Shown: positions 49,889 to 61,019 of the stretch, piece by piece
How the letters are laid out: every line of letters begins with the position of its first letter
Position numbering within the stretch: position 1 is the stretch's first letter
Source of the DNA: Apostichopus japonicus
Taxonomy: Eukaryota > Echinodermata > Holothuroidea > Aspidochirotida > Stichopodidae
Assembly: GCF_037975245.1 (NCBI RefSeq)
Contig: NC_092570.1
Coordinates: 4,246,001-4,310,000 of the forward strand
Direction of reading: 5' to 3'
Length of the DNA stretch: 64,000 nt
Translations under genes and position numbers: made by a program
The notes under the pieces: generated by a model
Databases searched by the model: none
The model's input: only the letters and a program-made list of their open reading frames with translations
Told to the model about the DNA's origin: nothing

Positions 49889-50802
49889 AGATATTAGCTA
49901 CATGTCTATAGGCCAACCTGAAAGGAGAAAGTACTTTTAAATCATTGCCCAGTTTTGTGTTAATTGTGTGTAAAATGGACAGGTTTTTATATTTATAATT
50001 CTGTGGAACTCTTTAGTTGACAAATATAACGTCAATTTGGCCTATTAAAGATATCCTACAATGATGCAGAGTGAAGAAGGCTTATAACAAACACAATTAA
50101 TGGTTCTTAAGTTTTGTATTGCACTAATTTGACCATACGCTGTGTGTATGTGTTGGTAATTCTCTTACCATATTCCCTTTTAGGGGTTAGAAGTTCATGC
50201 CGCATATCTTGGCGTAAGTTGATTTATCTGCTGAATAGGATCATTAACATACTTGTTGTAATCAGTCATTCAGTTTTTCCTTCATAGTACATAGATTAGT
50301 TATAGTTTCTGCCAATATTTGTATTCCCTTGTGAATTAATTATTGAAAGTGGTTATACCTTGTTGTCTTGACTGATGTTAAAATCATGGTTTTGTATAAT
50401 TGGTATTCCTTTAAGGCTATGATTGGTTTCTATACAGTATTACTCACTGTTGAGATGAAATGGGGGTGTATAGGCGGTTTTACACTATCTAACGCAACGT
50501 AGTCGCCAAGAACCTGAAGTATTTTGTAATGCTAGAATATGATAGTAATTTTGTAATGCTAGAATATGACAGCCATATGGAACTAATATTGTTCTCCCGT
50601 ATAGTGAAGTTAACGTGATATATATTGATCTTTTCTTAAAGTGGCACATATACCATATCTGCTTACTGATGTCTCTGCGACAGCTTGTTATTTTGAATCT
50701 TGCCAGTAAAATAAAAGTCATTAGCAAATTGTTCATTGAAAACGAAATTCCTGGACCTTAGCTGCTTTAACTTCTGGCTCACTATAGCAAACAGCATCTA
50801 AA

Positions 50803-50804
<2 letters not shown>

Positions 50805-50872
<68 letters not shown>
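50805..50872. repeat. (AT)n array, ~33 units
   Basis: A pure dinucleotide array about 66 bp before the candidate first exon of the PHD gene. Confidence 0.98.
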
Positions 50873-50875
<3 letters not shown>

Positions 50876-50937
50876 ATATGTGTGGTTGTTTATGTATCGA
50901 CCTATACTCAACTTTCTCATACCAGGTAACGACGGAA

Positions 50938-51067
50938 ATGGGAGAACGCACTGGTGGAAAGGAAGATTGCTTGGAGGTTCAATGGAACCACGCAAATACG
51001 GCAAGTGGGTTTAATACAACGCCAATTCGCTTCAAACGGCCAACTCAGAATCATGGCGACGAACGTC
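50938..51067 (+). CDS. Candidate first exon of the PHD gene
   Basis: ATG GGA GAA opens 43 codons (MGERTGGKEDC...HGDERP) ending at a good GTGAGC donor at 51068. It could splice to the downstream PHD frame, but the joining phase is not settled. A further exon-like piece at 51203-51262, between TTTTTAG and GTGAGT, may lie between them. Confidence 0.35.
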
Positions 51068-51275
51068 CGGTGAGCATTTTTTTATCAATTGAATGCTAGT
51101 GGTTTCCCAACGAGGTTCTTTTACCAAACTTTGATTATCAACGCGTGACTAGAGTCAGTTCACTACCATAAAGATAACGCTTCGTTTTGAATGAAATTTT
51201 TAGACCTTTCATTGGCTTTTGCAATTGGAATTACATTTGGATCAGTGTTTTGGGTGTGGGAGGTGAGTTGTGTAA

Positions 51276-52709
51276 CCTGCGATACAATGTATCCTTTTAA
51301 AGAAAGAGTCACACGAACATTTCCTGGAACGATTGCCGACAAGGGATTTCTCTCAGCTAAAAGGCGGTGCTCACAAGCGAGGGCGACCTGCGTGTACCGA
51401 GTATGCCAAGATCTCTGCCGCAATTTCGTCAGTGAGAAAAAAGGTGACGGTTACCTCATCACCATCAAAAGCTTTCTGGGAGAGTGTCGTTATGGAACTG
51501 GGCTGGTCGACAAAAAATCTCAAGAGGTCAGTGAAGGTCCTCCGGAGCATATGGTGTAATAACAGAGGAAACATACGATTACTGGTAGAATCGGGAGAAG
51601 GGGCAACAAGAACGAAACCAAGGGAAAAGAGGAAACGTAAGCTAGTAAGATTTTCAAGTAATTGGGTCGACATTAATATGAAAAGAAAGTATTGCACTTG
51701 TCAAACGTATTATGATAACAAACGACAGTACATCCATTGCAAGCAATGTGATGAATGGTACCATTACAGCTGTATGCGTATTCCTTCAACGGTAAAGTCT
51801 GGTTTTAATGTAACATTTTATTGCGGTATTGGTAAGTGTAACAACGGAAAGTATGTATTTCAGCTGCACCATGATAAAGATGGCGTTAAGTTGAAAGAAA
51901 ACTCGGGTGAAATAGTACATCCGCAACCTCCTACCGCCAAATCAAGCCATGAATGTAATGATACAAACACCGATTCATGTAAGAATGAAAGTACAGAAGT
52001 TGCCAGCCGTGTATCAAATAAGACGTTAAGTGGATCACAAGTAAATAATGATGACTACGTTATTAAGCAGTTTCCCAAGAAGGGAACATTTTCAATCAAT
52101 GCAGACACTTATAACACAGTATTAAGTAAAAGACGCGGTAGGTGTCTTCCCACAGGGGAATGGTAAAAGTATTTCGTAGATGGTATGTCTAAAATAAACC
52201 CTTATTGTGTAATCATGTTTAAATACCATTATCTTATAGACAATAACACTAGTGAAACGATATTCCGGGCCAAGGGGTATTGCAAATTTGCAGATTGTTC
52301 CGTAAGCGTACTCATTTCCATGGAGAGAAACTATTCATGCACGGTGAACTTCAATGGAAACATGAAGCACAGCATGTACGACATCCATGCTCGGCCAATT
52401 AGGGGCTTAGATAGGAGATTAGCGGGAAAGACCCTCTCCATGGGTGTGAAGCCAATGAAAGTTCTTTTACGGAATCTGTCTTCTAAATCTTCAGAAGTTA
52501 TAGCATCGGGTAACAGAAACGACTGTGGCAGGACGCTGTCTGTCATGCAGAAAATTTCAAGTGAGAGTAGGTCTAAGGAACGTGATGATGAAGACGAAGT
52601 CAAAAGTCTTCTAAAAAAGCAGCAGAAGTACTGTTTAAAATATAACCATCGTGGTAGGGTTCTCGGCTGCGATTTTTTTTTTCCCAAACAGGTTCTCAAT
52701 TGTGTATAA
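51276..52709 (+). CDS. PHD-finger protein with FLYWCH/MULE-associated-like region
   Basis: One frame is open from 51276 to the TAA at 52709 except for a TAA at 52164-52166. It encodes a KRGRP AT-hook-like stretch and a helical region. A PHD finger follows (CTC, HCKQC, WYHYSC, FYCGIGKC; about 51700-51840) with BPTF/NURF301-like spacing. After the stop come CKFADC and HSMYDIHAR, which resemble a FLYWCH/WRKY-GCM zinc site, then GLDRRLAG and a conserved-looking helical block of the kind that precedes MULE transposases. A 102-bp intron, GTAGGT at 52138 to TTATAG at 52239, would remove the stop and join in phase, giving ...KRRDNNTSETIF. So this is either a real gene with an intron or a broken transposon-derived frame. 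The start is not determined, and the end runs into the inverted repeat at 52668. A chromatin or DNA-binding role is only inferred from the domains. Confidence 0.55.
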
Positions 52710-54025
52710 ATAGTCGCTCATGATTGGTCGGAAAAGTTACGTCATAACAATAAACCCTTCACTTCGAGGTTATCAAAATGTCTGCATCCATTCGTTGCAA
52801 CGAAGATATACCCGTTCAAAATTACCCGCAGCTTTTCGTAAATATATGTAGATGTGTTTGGAATTGGTTTAGACATAAAGAGCACACTAGTATTGTATGA
52901 TCTACTTTGATCGAAGATTTCTGTGAAGGCATTTATCGATAACATCGCACAGTGAAAGTTTCGTACAGGGGTACATAACACACGCGATATAGGCCTATAT
53001 GTATTATAACTGTGTACACAGTGCAGTGACGGAAATACATCATACTGTAGCATGGTGGGCTCATAATTGACGCACTTAAGGATTTGATCAACGATTTCTA
53101 TCAAGGAAAAATTAAAATCTCTCAACTGTATGTGTTTTTCATATGTGTGGTTCCTCAGAAATGTAAAGATCTCAATATATTTATTGTTCTGTGCATATGC
53201 AACGTACAATTGAGCAGAACTTGACCACAAAATGTCTGCCGTGTCAAGTTCTTTCATACCCCTAAATTGACACATTCGTCGATAAGCTAACTGTAGTGAA
53301 GGCTTTAGTATACGTCCATTGACTTTAGATGCTGTTTGCTCTACTTTGAGCCTCTAAGCTTAGACAGATCAGGTCCCAGAGAGTAGTGTTGTCCATGATA
53401 TTGAGGAAATGTTGATTATTTTTAGGGTGCAAGATTTCCAAATGCCCAAAAACTGAACGTACAAAACCGTGGGGAAGGGTGTTAAAAGCTTAAAAATTCC
53501 ACAATTTGGTCATCAAATAGCTGAAATGGATTCAAACTCATGAAACATGTAATTCTGCTTGACTGCAAAAAGTTTAGGTGGCCTGCTCTATCGTTGCTAG
53601 TAATAATTGAAGGTGCGTCAATTACGGGGGTGCGTCAATTATGAAGCCTTGACTATACACTAAACTGTTTTGCGTATATTCATTCAAGGCTGAACTCGCG
53701 TCGTGAAGTTGATTTTGGTGTAGGCCTACCCATTCCACGAAACGAATTCCGATTTCAATAGAACGGCTGACGAATCTTGGATGGCGTAAACACGAAACAG
53801 AATGCAGCGTATTTATCGTAAGTAAGGTCAACATGTTATCCAAGCATTAAAAGTAAAAGTTAGGGCGTTTGCAGGGAAACCGCGTAACAAGACTTTATTA
53901 AGTGTCAGTGTGTAACTCAGTGTATGTCTTCGAACTAAGCGTTTGATGCTGACGTCACGAGCAATCTGATTGGATGAAAACTCCGTAATTGAGAACCTGT
54001 TTGGGAAAAAAAAATTCGCAGCCCG
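52668..54025. mobile_element. ~1.36-kb segment with terminal inverted repeats
   Basis: The left end GCTGCGATTTTTTTTTTCCC with AAACAGGTTCTCAATT is matched, reverse complemented, at 53989-54025 by the same sequence with one or two changes, giving inverted ends of about 37 bp. No matching target-site duplication was found. Its right edge is exactly the 3' breakpoint of the inverted Ig copy. Inside, GGCTCATAATTGACGCAC (53051) and GTGCGTCAATTATGAAGCC (53629) form a second, nested inverted pair. Together they suggest nested MITEs, class unknown. Confidence 0.6.
52742..53275 (-). CDS. Unassigned 177-codon frame inside the inverted-repeat segment
   Basis: Starts with ATG (MCQFRGMKELDTAD) and stays open to 52742. 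Apart from length there is little sign of selection: I see no domain, the nested inverted repeat passes through it, and no second copy is in the window. It could be chance or transposon-derived. Confidence 0.2.
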   Translation of the reverse strand: MCQFRGMKELDTADILWSSSAQLYVAYAQNNKYIEIFTFLRNHTYEKHIQLRDFNFSLIEIVDQILKCVNYEPTMLQYDVFPSLHCVHSYNTYRPISRVLCTPVRNFHCAMLSINAFTEIFDQSRSYNTSVLFMSKPIPNTSTYIYEKLRVILNGYIFVATNGCRHFDNLEVKGLLL

Positions 54026-54149
54026 GAATCCCATACATGACGTTACATCTACAGCGTGACGTCACAAAGGGGTCAGCAGTGTCCAAAATTACGTTGTATA
54101 GGCCTAGCCCTCGCATTGCCTCATCATTATACACGTATACGTTTACAAC

Positions 54150-56209
54150 TATAGTAGGCGACTTAATTTATCACTGGAAGTTTGTGGAGGAACTGGCGGT
54201 GCGTATTTTGGTCGTTCAGTGACTTTGGAATTAGAGACTTTATGTCGTAGTGCTGAGGAGTTGTTAACAGTTTCCTTGTGCCGCGTTCTTTTATTAATAA
54301 CTGCATACAAGTCACTGTTTTCAACCTCAATGTTCTGTGTGGCAACTGGCTTGTCATCATTTTCAATTTTTTCTCTCCTTTTTCTCGATTTTGACTTATC
54401 TATAGTTCCATATCAAAGCACTCAAATCCTCTTCAGCATTGTTTACTCTTGTTTCAATTTCATCAGCAACTGGTTTGTCAAGCAGTTGGTCATCATCATT
54501 TTCATTTTTTTCTCTCCTTTTTCTCGATTTTGACTTATCTATACTTCCATACAAAGCACTCAAATCCACTTCAGCATTGTTTACTCCTGTTTCGATTTCG
54601 TCACCAAGCAAGTTATAAGAAGAAGTCGCAATATGTATTCAGTAAGTATCGTCTTTGGATTCACGGCGTGAATATTCAGGAGGTGATGTTGTTGCTACGT
54701 TATTATACCTGTCACTATTTTCTTTTCCCTGATATGACGATTCATTGATATTGGTTGCTGGCCAGGCTAGCATAAGTCGTCTTGCTGTATCCTGCATATC
54801 AACATACAGGTCACCCTCGCCAGCATTAACGTCTTCCTTCATGGTATTATGCTCGATCACATTATCACCATCCCATATTTGAGAATGACTTTGATCATCA
54901 ACAACTCCATCGACTTTGACTGGGTCAACAAATTTAGTCTCATTTTCAGTCGATTCTACTTCAGATGACTTGAAATGGATAACAATTTTGTTGTTCGTAC
55001 CTTCTATGTTTAATTTCCCACTGACGCCTGCCGCATTGCTAGTGAATGATGACTTAGAACTAGAGGCGACCTCATCCTCTTCTCGAAACGTTTTACCTCC
55101 TGTACTCCAAAAGTCATCATCGACCTGAGTTGTTTTGGTTGAGTCACGTGTCCTTCTGAATGTTCCCAACACATGATTCACAAAAGACGGATTCTCATAA
55201 ATATGTTGGCTACCAGTTGAAAAGCGCTTTAGCTTTCTCGTTTTGGTGCGTTTCTGTCCCCATAAATGCAAAATTATTAAAATAAGAACAAGAACTATGA
55301 GGAGTCCTACCAACCCCATTAACCCATATATAGTTTTGTTGTTGTCACTGTTGTTGTTGTTTATCGTGGTGGCCGTGGCTGACATGTGGTCATTGTAAAA
55401 TATTGGCTAACGTCTGATGACGTTACAGACGATCTCAATATAGTTCTGGTTGTGGTGATTGTATTCAAATATGTGTTTACTTCTGATGTTGTTACAGGTG
55501 ATGTCAATTTACTGTTATCTGTTGTCATCTGCCTCATTATAACGCTGATAGTGGTTATACATGATTTACCAATGTTCGTGGCAATGCAAACAAACGTACA
55601 GTTATACCCATTTATGTACTGTACAATTCCGCCGTTTGTTTTCAGCACTCTTGTACGTGATCCATCCGAAACAATTGCTCCTTCTACTCCAGTTATAACG
55701 AAAGCTTCTTCTTCGCCGCACACTGCCTGCCACTCAAAGTTTGAAGCGGGAATTGAAGAGTCATAGTAACAACACAGATTCACCGGATCACCTTCATATA
55801 TTGTAGATGGACCGATACACTGTGGAGAGTTCTCTCTGGGAAGGATAGATAACGTGATTTCCACAGTGGGGAGCGTTATATTACTCCCAGTGGCGTTAAG
55901 ATATTCCACAATACAGTCATACTGGCCACTGTCATCTACAACAGTTGACGATATATTGAAATACACATAATCTCCCGGTTCCGTTCTTTTTACTAGCAAT
56001 GAAGACTTTTCATGTGAGATTGTAATGCAAACTTGATTGACGTTAGCCAGCTCCGATACACCGCAAGATAGTCTTACGGTCTCTTCCTCGAAAATCACTT
56101 TGTTATATTCCGGCCTCTCGATTTTAAAGGTGACATTTTGTCCTTTTACAAAACATAAGCAGATATATAACACTCCTAATAAAACTAAACCGTATGTTTT
56201 CTCAAACAT
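54150..56209 (-). pseudogene. Inverted, decayed copy of the two-Ig-domain receptor
   Basis: The minus-strand copy of 17733-19673 has signal peptide, both Ig domains, stalk, membrane helix and tail all recognisable, at roughly 85-90% protein identity by eye. Breaks: a frameshift in the stalk near 55390; a nonsense change (Gly to stop, TGA at 54641-54639) in the tail; and an internal tandem duplication of about 130 bp (54345-54600) that repeats the DEIET...NNAE block and carries another frame break. The first 282 codons remain open, so a secreted two-Ig-domain product is possible. The most changed block is in Ig domain 2 just after the Trp, where the two copies differ in both length and sequence. 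Flanks are duplicated too, so this is a DNA-level duplication and not a retrocopy. Confidence 0.9.
54345..54600 (-). repeat. Internal tandem duplication in the Ig pseudogene tail
   Basis: Two adjacent copies of a ~125-130 bp unit, each containing TCTCCTTTTTCTCGATTTTG and a CAGCATTGTTTACTC stretch. The intact gene at 19340-19480 has only one. Confidence 0.85.
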
Positions 56210-56861
56210 GTTGTCCCGCTAGGCTCTACCGCCGTAAACTGGTAAACAAGTTAATGCTCCCTGACGTTTACTAAAATATCGACTTTCATGTCAAAATTGG
56301 ATAGAATGTTGAGAATCGGTTTCCCTTTGTCTCAGAATGCAGGCCTAATGGTCATTACGAATTCTTTTCCTTGTCATAGTTGATGGACAAGAAAGTAGAA
56401 TCTTACTCCTCCTTTGCTTCAAGGATTTAAACCTCCAGACGAAAAAACTGATCACACTGATAAGGAAGTTAACTGTACCACATAAATCTTGCTATACTAC
56501 AGCTTAAATCACGGGCCGAGATACAAATTACAATGCTATAAAACGAGGCCTATTGGTGGATAACAAGTGGTTTACATGCTTACTGATGCGTGAACATTCT
56601 TCTCCCCGCGGTGTTTAGTTATTCAGTGCTTAATACGATTTTCTTGAAAAATATCACAATAAGAGGGCCAAAGAACCGTGCAACTAATACAACTTTGAAT
56701 GCCGTTTTCTAATAATTGCTGTAATTACACAGTAACCGTCAAATCTACCATAGAGCGTATTTCGTAATGTTGTCACTGTGTATAACACACATTAACCACA
56801 TGCAGCTGTAATAATGGCAGTACATGTTTTTTTTTCCACATTGGATGGGCAAAACTGAGCG
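56210..56861 (-). repeat. Duplicated upstream flank of the Ig pseudogene
   Basis: Inverted copy of 17063-17732. Homology stops at GGGCAAAACTGAGCG, where the 213-bp-repeat element begins. Confidence 0.9.
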
Positions 56862-58228
56862 TTGTCATTTTTGCTGTTTTCGCTGTTTAGTGTAGTATTT
56901 TTGCAACTAGTCGATGAGGGCGCTGCCGGAATCCGCCTGCTGCTGATAGTAGACCCCCTTCGATTGTCATGAAAAGTCATGAAAACGAAAGAATAATGTC
57001 CTTTACATTCATTTATGATGGTCATTTGATGGCCCAAAATTTTTCACGGGGTTAAATTGAGCAATTAATGAGGCTTGTCATTATAGCTGTTTTCGCTCTT
57101 TAGTGTAGTATTTTGCATTGATCCGCTGAGGGCGCTGCCGGAATGCGCCTGCTGCTGATAGTAGACCCACTTCGATTGTCATGAAAAGTCATGAAAATGA
57201 AAGAATAGTGACCCCTACATATATTGAGGGTGGTCAATTGATGGCACAAAAATTATCACGGGGTTAAATTGAGCAATTAATGAGGGTTGTCATTATAGCT
57301 GTTTTCGCTTTTTAGTGTAGTATTTTTGCAACTAGCCGATGAGGGCGCTGCCGGAATCCGCCTGCTGCTGATAGTAGACCCCCTGCGATTGTCATGAAAA
57401 GTCATGAAAATGAAAGAATAGTGACCCCTACATATATTGAGGGTAGTCAATTGATGGCACAAAAATTATCACGGGGTTAAATTGACTGATTAATTGGGGT
57501 TGTCAAATTACCTGTGTTCGCTCTGTAGTGTAAAATTTTTGCATTGCGATTTTATAAAATACCTGAAATCATATTCAATCCTCATCATTTTTCAGACCAT
57601 CAGTAATATCCAAGCATAAAAAAGTAATGTGATGACTCACAAAATCTCCCCAAAATCAATAAAGCAGGTTAGTTTAGGGTTATTTTCCGAAGTTTAACCT
57701 CTCAGGTCGACGTACACTAATCTAACATTTTTAGTGATACGTCAATAACCCAGGAGTTTATTTTCCAATCTCCTACGAGCAAACAGACGAAGAATATCTA
57801 ACATCAATACAAACTTCACTTGTCAATTGAGAAATTGAGCGTAAAGAATGAGGTACAGTTTGCGCCTTCTTTTAATTCCTTAAAATTAACAGACTAAAAA
57901 ACTTCGCCAATTTTGTCTATTTCCCCTGTCCCTTCGTTCTCAAAAGCATCTCACTTCGCATGGTAACGTTTTTTGCTGTTAACAACATTTTCCGCATATT
58001 TCACATAATTTGCGGTCAGCCTTTGACCCAAACAGCCAACCTCCGCGACTACAGTGTTGAACTTTAGCGACGACGTTTTTTCGAGATACCTTCCTTTGCT
58101 TCCTTGGAATGCTCTATTGTCTGTGCAACCTACATGAATTCAATCCCCTATTCGAGGTAGACGTTGTTCATTTTTCAGCGATCTGTCAGAGATCTGTTGG
58201 CCAGCTTCAGCCCGGTCTGCAGACTCAC
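56862..58228 (-). mobile_element. Unclassified repeat element with 213-bp tandem array, copy 2 (inverted)
   Basis: Three tandem units (anchors at 56950, 57162 and 57375) followed by the unique arm (57480-58228), the reverse of the order at 46973-49140. Its left side abuts the Ig flank and its right side abuts the TCTP fragment, sequences that are 2.9 kb or more apart in the intact loci. It therefore sits on a rearrangement junction. Confidence 0.75.
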
Positions 58229-58231
58229 CTG

Positions 58232-59253
58232 CTGCGGTGATTTCTGCTGCTGATTAACTCCTACTCCATCCAACCAAGATGCTGATCTACAGAGATATGC
58301 TTACAGGTATGAATAATTAAAAATATTTTTTCATTTTAAATAGAAATTTCCTTAGTTTGATGTCAAGACTGCGTCTATTTCTAAAGAAGTAATTTACGAG
58401 TAGTTGTAACTTACAGTAGTTGTAACATACATCGGCCGTATGCATTATTGTCAATGTAGCATGACTAATACTTAACCTACTAGTTGTACTGCGTATATAA
58501 ATGGAGACATATTATTAGATGCAAGCAATTATTAAGGCCCTTTATGTTAGACCTTACAGACTTATACGTTTACATCGCCATGTTAAAGAGGATACCGGTG
58601 TATGTACCAGATGACACCATCCAGTATGAAACATTGCAATATGACACTCCTAAGAATAAAGTAAAGCCTAGGTTAGCCCTACAGTAGAAAACCTTCCATT
58701 TTCAGGCTAGGCTAGTACTGTAGTAGTACAAGGAAAGTTAGTAAATTTGGTCATGCTTTTCTGCCGACATCCTAGAAATTGGGGGGGGGAGGGAGAAATT
58801 GCAGAATTATGCCCTTGATATTCCTCTGGCTAATGTCATTTCCCCATAAGCTGGAGGCGTACACACATAGGCCATATGTCTAACTGAAGATGTCAATGGA
58901 TACCCATTGTTTGGTGAAGTCACTTGGAGAAAAGTAGTCCATCTTGCATGGCCATTAGAGTCTTCAGTCATTTGTTCTGGATAAAAAACTTAACTTACCT
59001 GGACTAATATCATCAGTTTTGCCTGTAATATTTCTTCCTGTTTGTTAATGATTAAGGTTAAATGTCATAGAAATTTCAAACAAAGCCAAGTTATGACTCA
59101 TAGTAAAAATTTATAATTATGAGCACGAATAATGTTTAACTTTGCCTGGAAATCAGTGAAAATAACAAACATCACTGTCCACTTATACATTTTTATTCTA
59201 AGTAGCGAAAGGAAGAAATATTTTATGTGTATTCTTCCATAATGTCATCATAT
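58232..59253 (+). pseudogene. TCTP fragment: exon 1 and part of intron 1
   Basis: Exon 1 (58279-58306) encodes MLIYRDMLT plus one base, with a consensus CAG|GTATGA donor, followed by about 950 bp of intron 1 matching 22686-23702. No exon 2-5 lies in the window. The sequence 5' of CTGCGGTG is lost, so the native promoter is missing, and the LINE begins at the right end. It cannot make TCTP unless exons lie beyond the window. Confidence 0.85.
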
Positions 59254-59627
59254 ATGAGAAGGAGAAAGTCGTTAGCAGTCGTGGTCGCACGCGTGGTACG
59301 TATATATGACATTTTTTGCGACGTTTTCATAGAAATGTTCACGGTTTGATTGCTCTTTTAATGGAATATCTTCTACGTTCCTCGCTTTTAACATTTTATC
59401 AGCTGTTTTCATCGTGTTTTACTCTTACTTTTGGATAATTTTACGGACTAGTTCTAACGTAACTGTGAATACCCACGGTGCGTCAGCCTAACAGCCCTCC
59501 ACTGCTAGGCTATATAGTATAGCCTAGTCTCCTAGAACAGTGCACGGCAATTCATTTCCAGTACGGCAGTACCCAACGCATTGAATATCGATCTGTTATT
59601 GTTGGAGACCTAATCCAGCGACATACA

Positions 59628-60968
59628 ATGGATCCAGCACCCGAAGAACTCACTGACACTATTATTCAGAGTCAATCAGCCACAGCGAATTGCTCGCCAC
59701 AGTGTCAACTTCCAGATAATGAGCCGGAAAAAGATGTCGTCTGTGCGTTCTGTCAAATAGGATATCATCTCCAATGCGCTGGTGTAAGGAAACAGCCACC
59801 TAAATCGAAAGTATGGATCTGCCAACCATGCCGTAAACTACCAAAGCTCCTACAAGACACCATTGAAAGACTCAATAACGCTCTCGAGGAGATCGAAGAA
59901 CTGAAAACTCAGAATCGACATGAAAGAAAAAAATACGATCTACAGGAAATACCTGAATCTCGCCAAGGATTTGAAGCGACATTGGAAGAAACATATTCAA
60001 GCATTGTTCAGAAACAACCACAGCAAGAGCAGAGGCATAATTTACTGATAGGAGATTCAATTTTAAGAGATTTCAACAATGGAACCTTCGAAAACACAAC
60101 TGTGCGATGCATTCGCGGAGCGTCTGTTGAATCAATACGTATGGACATAACTGAAGAGATTGACCTCGAGAAAATCCAGAACCTGATTATTCATGTAGGG
60201 ACGAATGATGTTTCGAGCGGGAGTGACGCTACAGAAATTCTTGAAAAATTTGAGGACATGATTACAACTCTTCAGGTAGCCACTCCAAAAACGGAAAACG
60301 GTCCCTTCATCACCGTGTCTGGGCCATGCCCGAGACTTGATGCCTATTCGCCTGAAATCGAGGAACTTGACAACAAACTGAACGAGCTGATGCTGAAACT
60401 AGACTGTCGATATATTGCAAACAGCTTATCATTCAAGTACGCAGATGGAAGAATAGACCGATCAATGTACTCTGACGACGTTCACTTGAATCGCAAAGGA
60501 GCTGAAAGACTTGCAGAGCGCCTCACAGCAATCCCCTCGATACACCGTCAAACTCTAGTCAACAAAGCCACTCCTGAAGATCAAATCCACAGCAATCCCC
60601 AACCATCGAAATACAGGAGCCCTCGTGTAAAGTATCCTCGCCGCAATCATGTAGGACCTGATCGCAATTCCCATCCACGCCTGAATGCCAGGAGTTACCA
60701 ACCGCCCAACTTCCGTCGCCCAACAACTAGACATGAACCAATGATGCCCCCCATTCGCCAACGCCCACCATACCACTACCAGAACCATTACCGAGACAAA
60801 ACCAGCTATAATGATCATGACCAACATCATACGCCATCAGCACGACGCGGTTGCTACAATTGTGGAGAGCATAACCACAACATTCGAACCTGCCGTCACC
60901 AACAACCGTTACAGTGCCGAGTTTGCTCGCGATATGGTCACAAGGAACGATATTGTTATTTTCGATAG
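59628..60968 (+). CDS. LINE ORF1: PHD, coiled coil, SGNH esterase, zinc knuckles
   Basis: 446 codons, uninterrupted. Residues 22-68 are a PHD-like Cys/His cluster ending WICQPC. Residues 70-105 are a predicted coiled coil. Residues about 137-300 are an SGNH/GDSL hydrolase: LIGDSIL with the catalytic Ser at 144, GTND at 191-194, and SDDVHLN with the Asp/His pair at 283-286. A basic, proline- and histidine-rich linker leads to two CCHC-type knuckles (CYNCGEHNHNIRTC and CRVCSRYGHKERYC). CR1-group ORF1 proteins with esterase domains are known; they bind element RNA and probably act on lipids or membranes, a role still unsettled. All visible catalytic residues are present. Confidence 0.9.
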   Translation: MDPAPEELTDTIIQSQSATANCSPQCQLPDNEPEKDVVCAFCQIGYHLQCAGVRKQPPKSKVWICQPCRKLPKLLQDTIERLNNALEEIEELKTQNRHERKKYDLQEIPESRQGFEATLEETYSSIVQKQPQQEQRHNLLIGDSILRDFNNGTFENTTVRCIRGASVESIRMDITEEIDLEKIQNLIIHVGTNDVSSGSDATEILEKFEDMITTLQVATPKTENGPFITVSGPCPRLDAYSPEIEELDNKLNELMLKLDCRYIANSLSFKYADGRIDRSMYSDDVHLNRKGAERLAERLTAIPSIHRQTLVNKATPEDQIHSNPQPSKYRSPRVKYPRRNHVGPDRNSHPRLNARSYQPPNFRRPTTRHEPMMPPIRQRPPYHYQNHYRDKTSYNDHDQHHTPSARRGCYNCGEHNHNIRTCRHQQPLQCRVCSRYGHKERYCYFR

Positions 60969-61019
60969 GAACTTGGCCAAGATGATAGTGCCGTAAGTAC
61001 TGTGAAACAAAAGTATGAG

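Noticed and set aside
54916-55766. Plus-strand open frames opposite the Ig pseudogene
   Set aside because: Antisense shadows of the minus-strand pseudogene.
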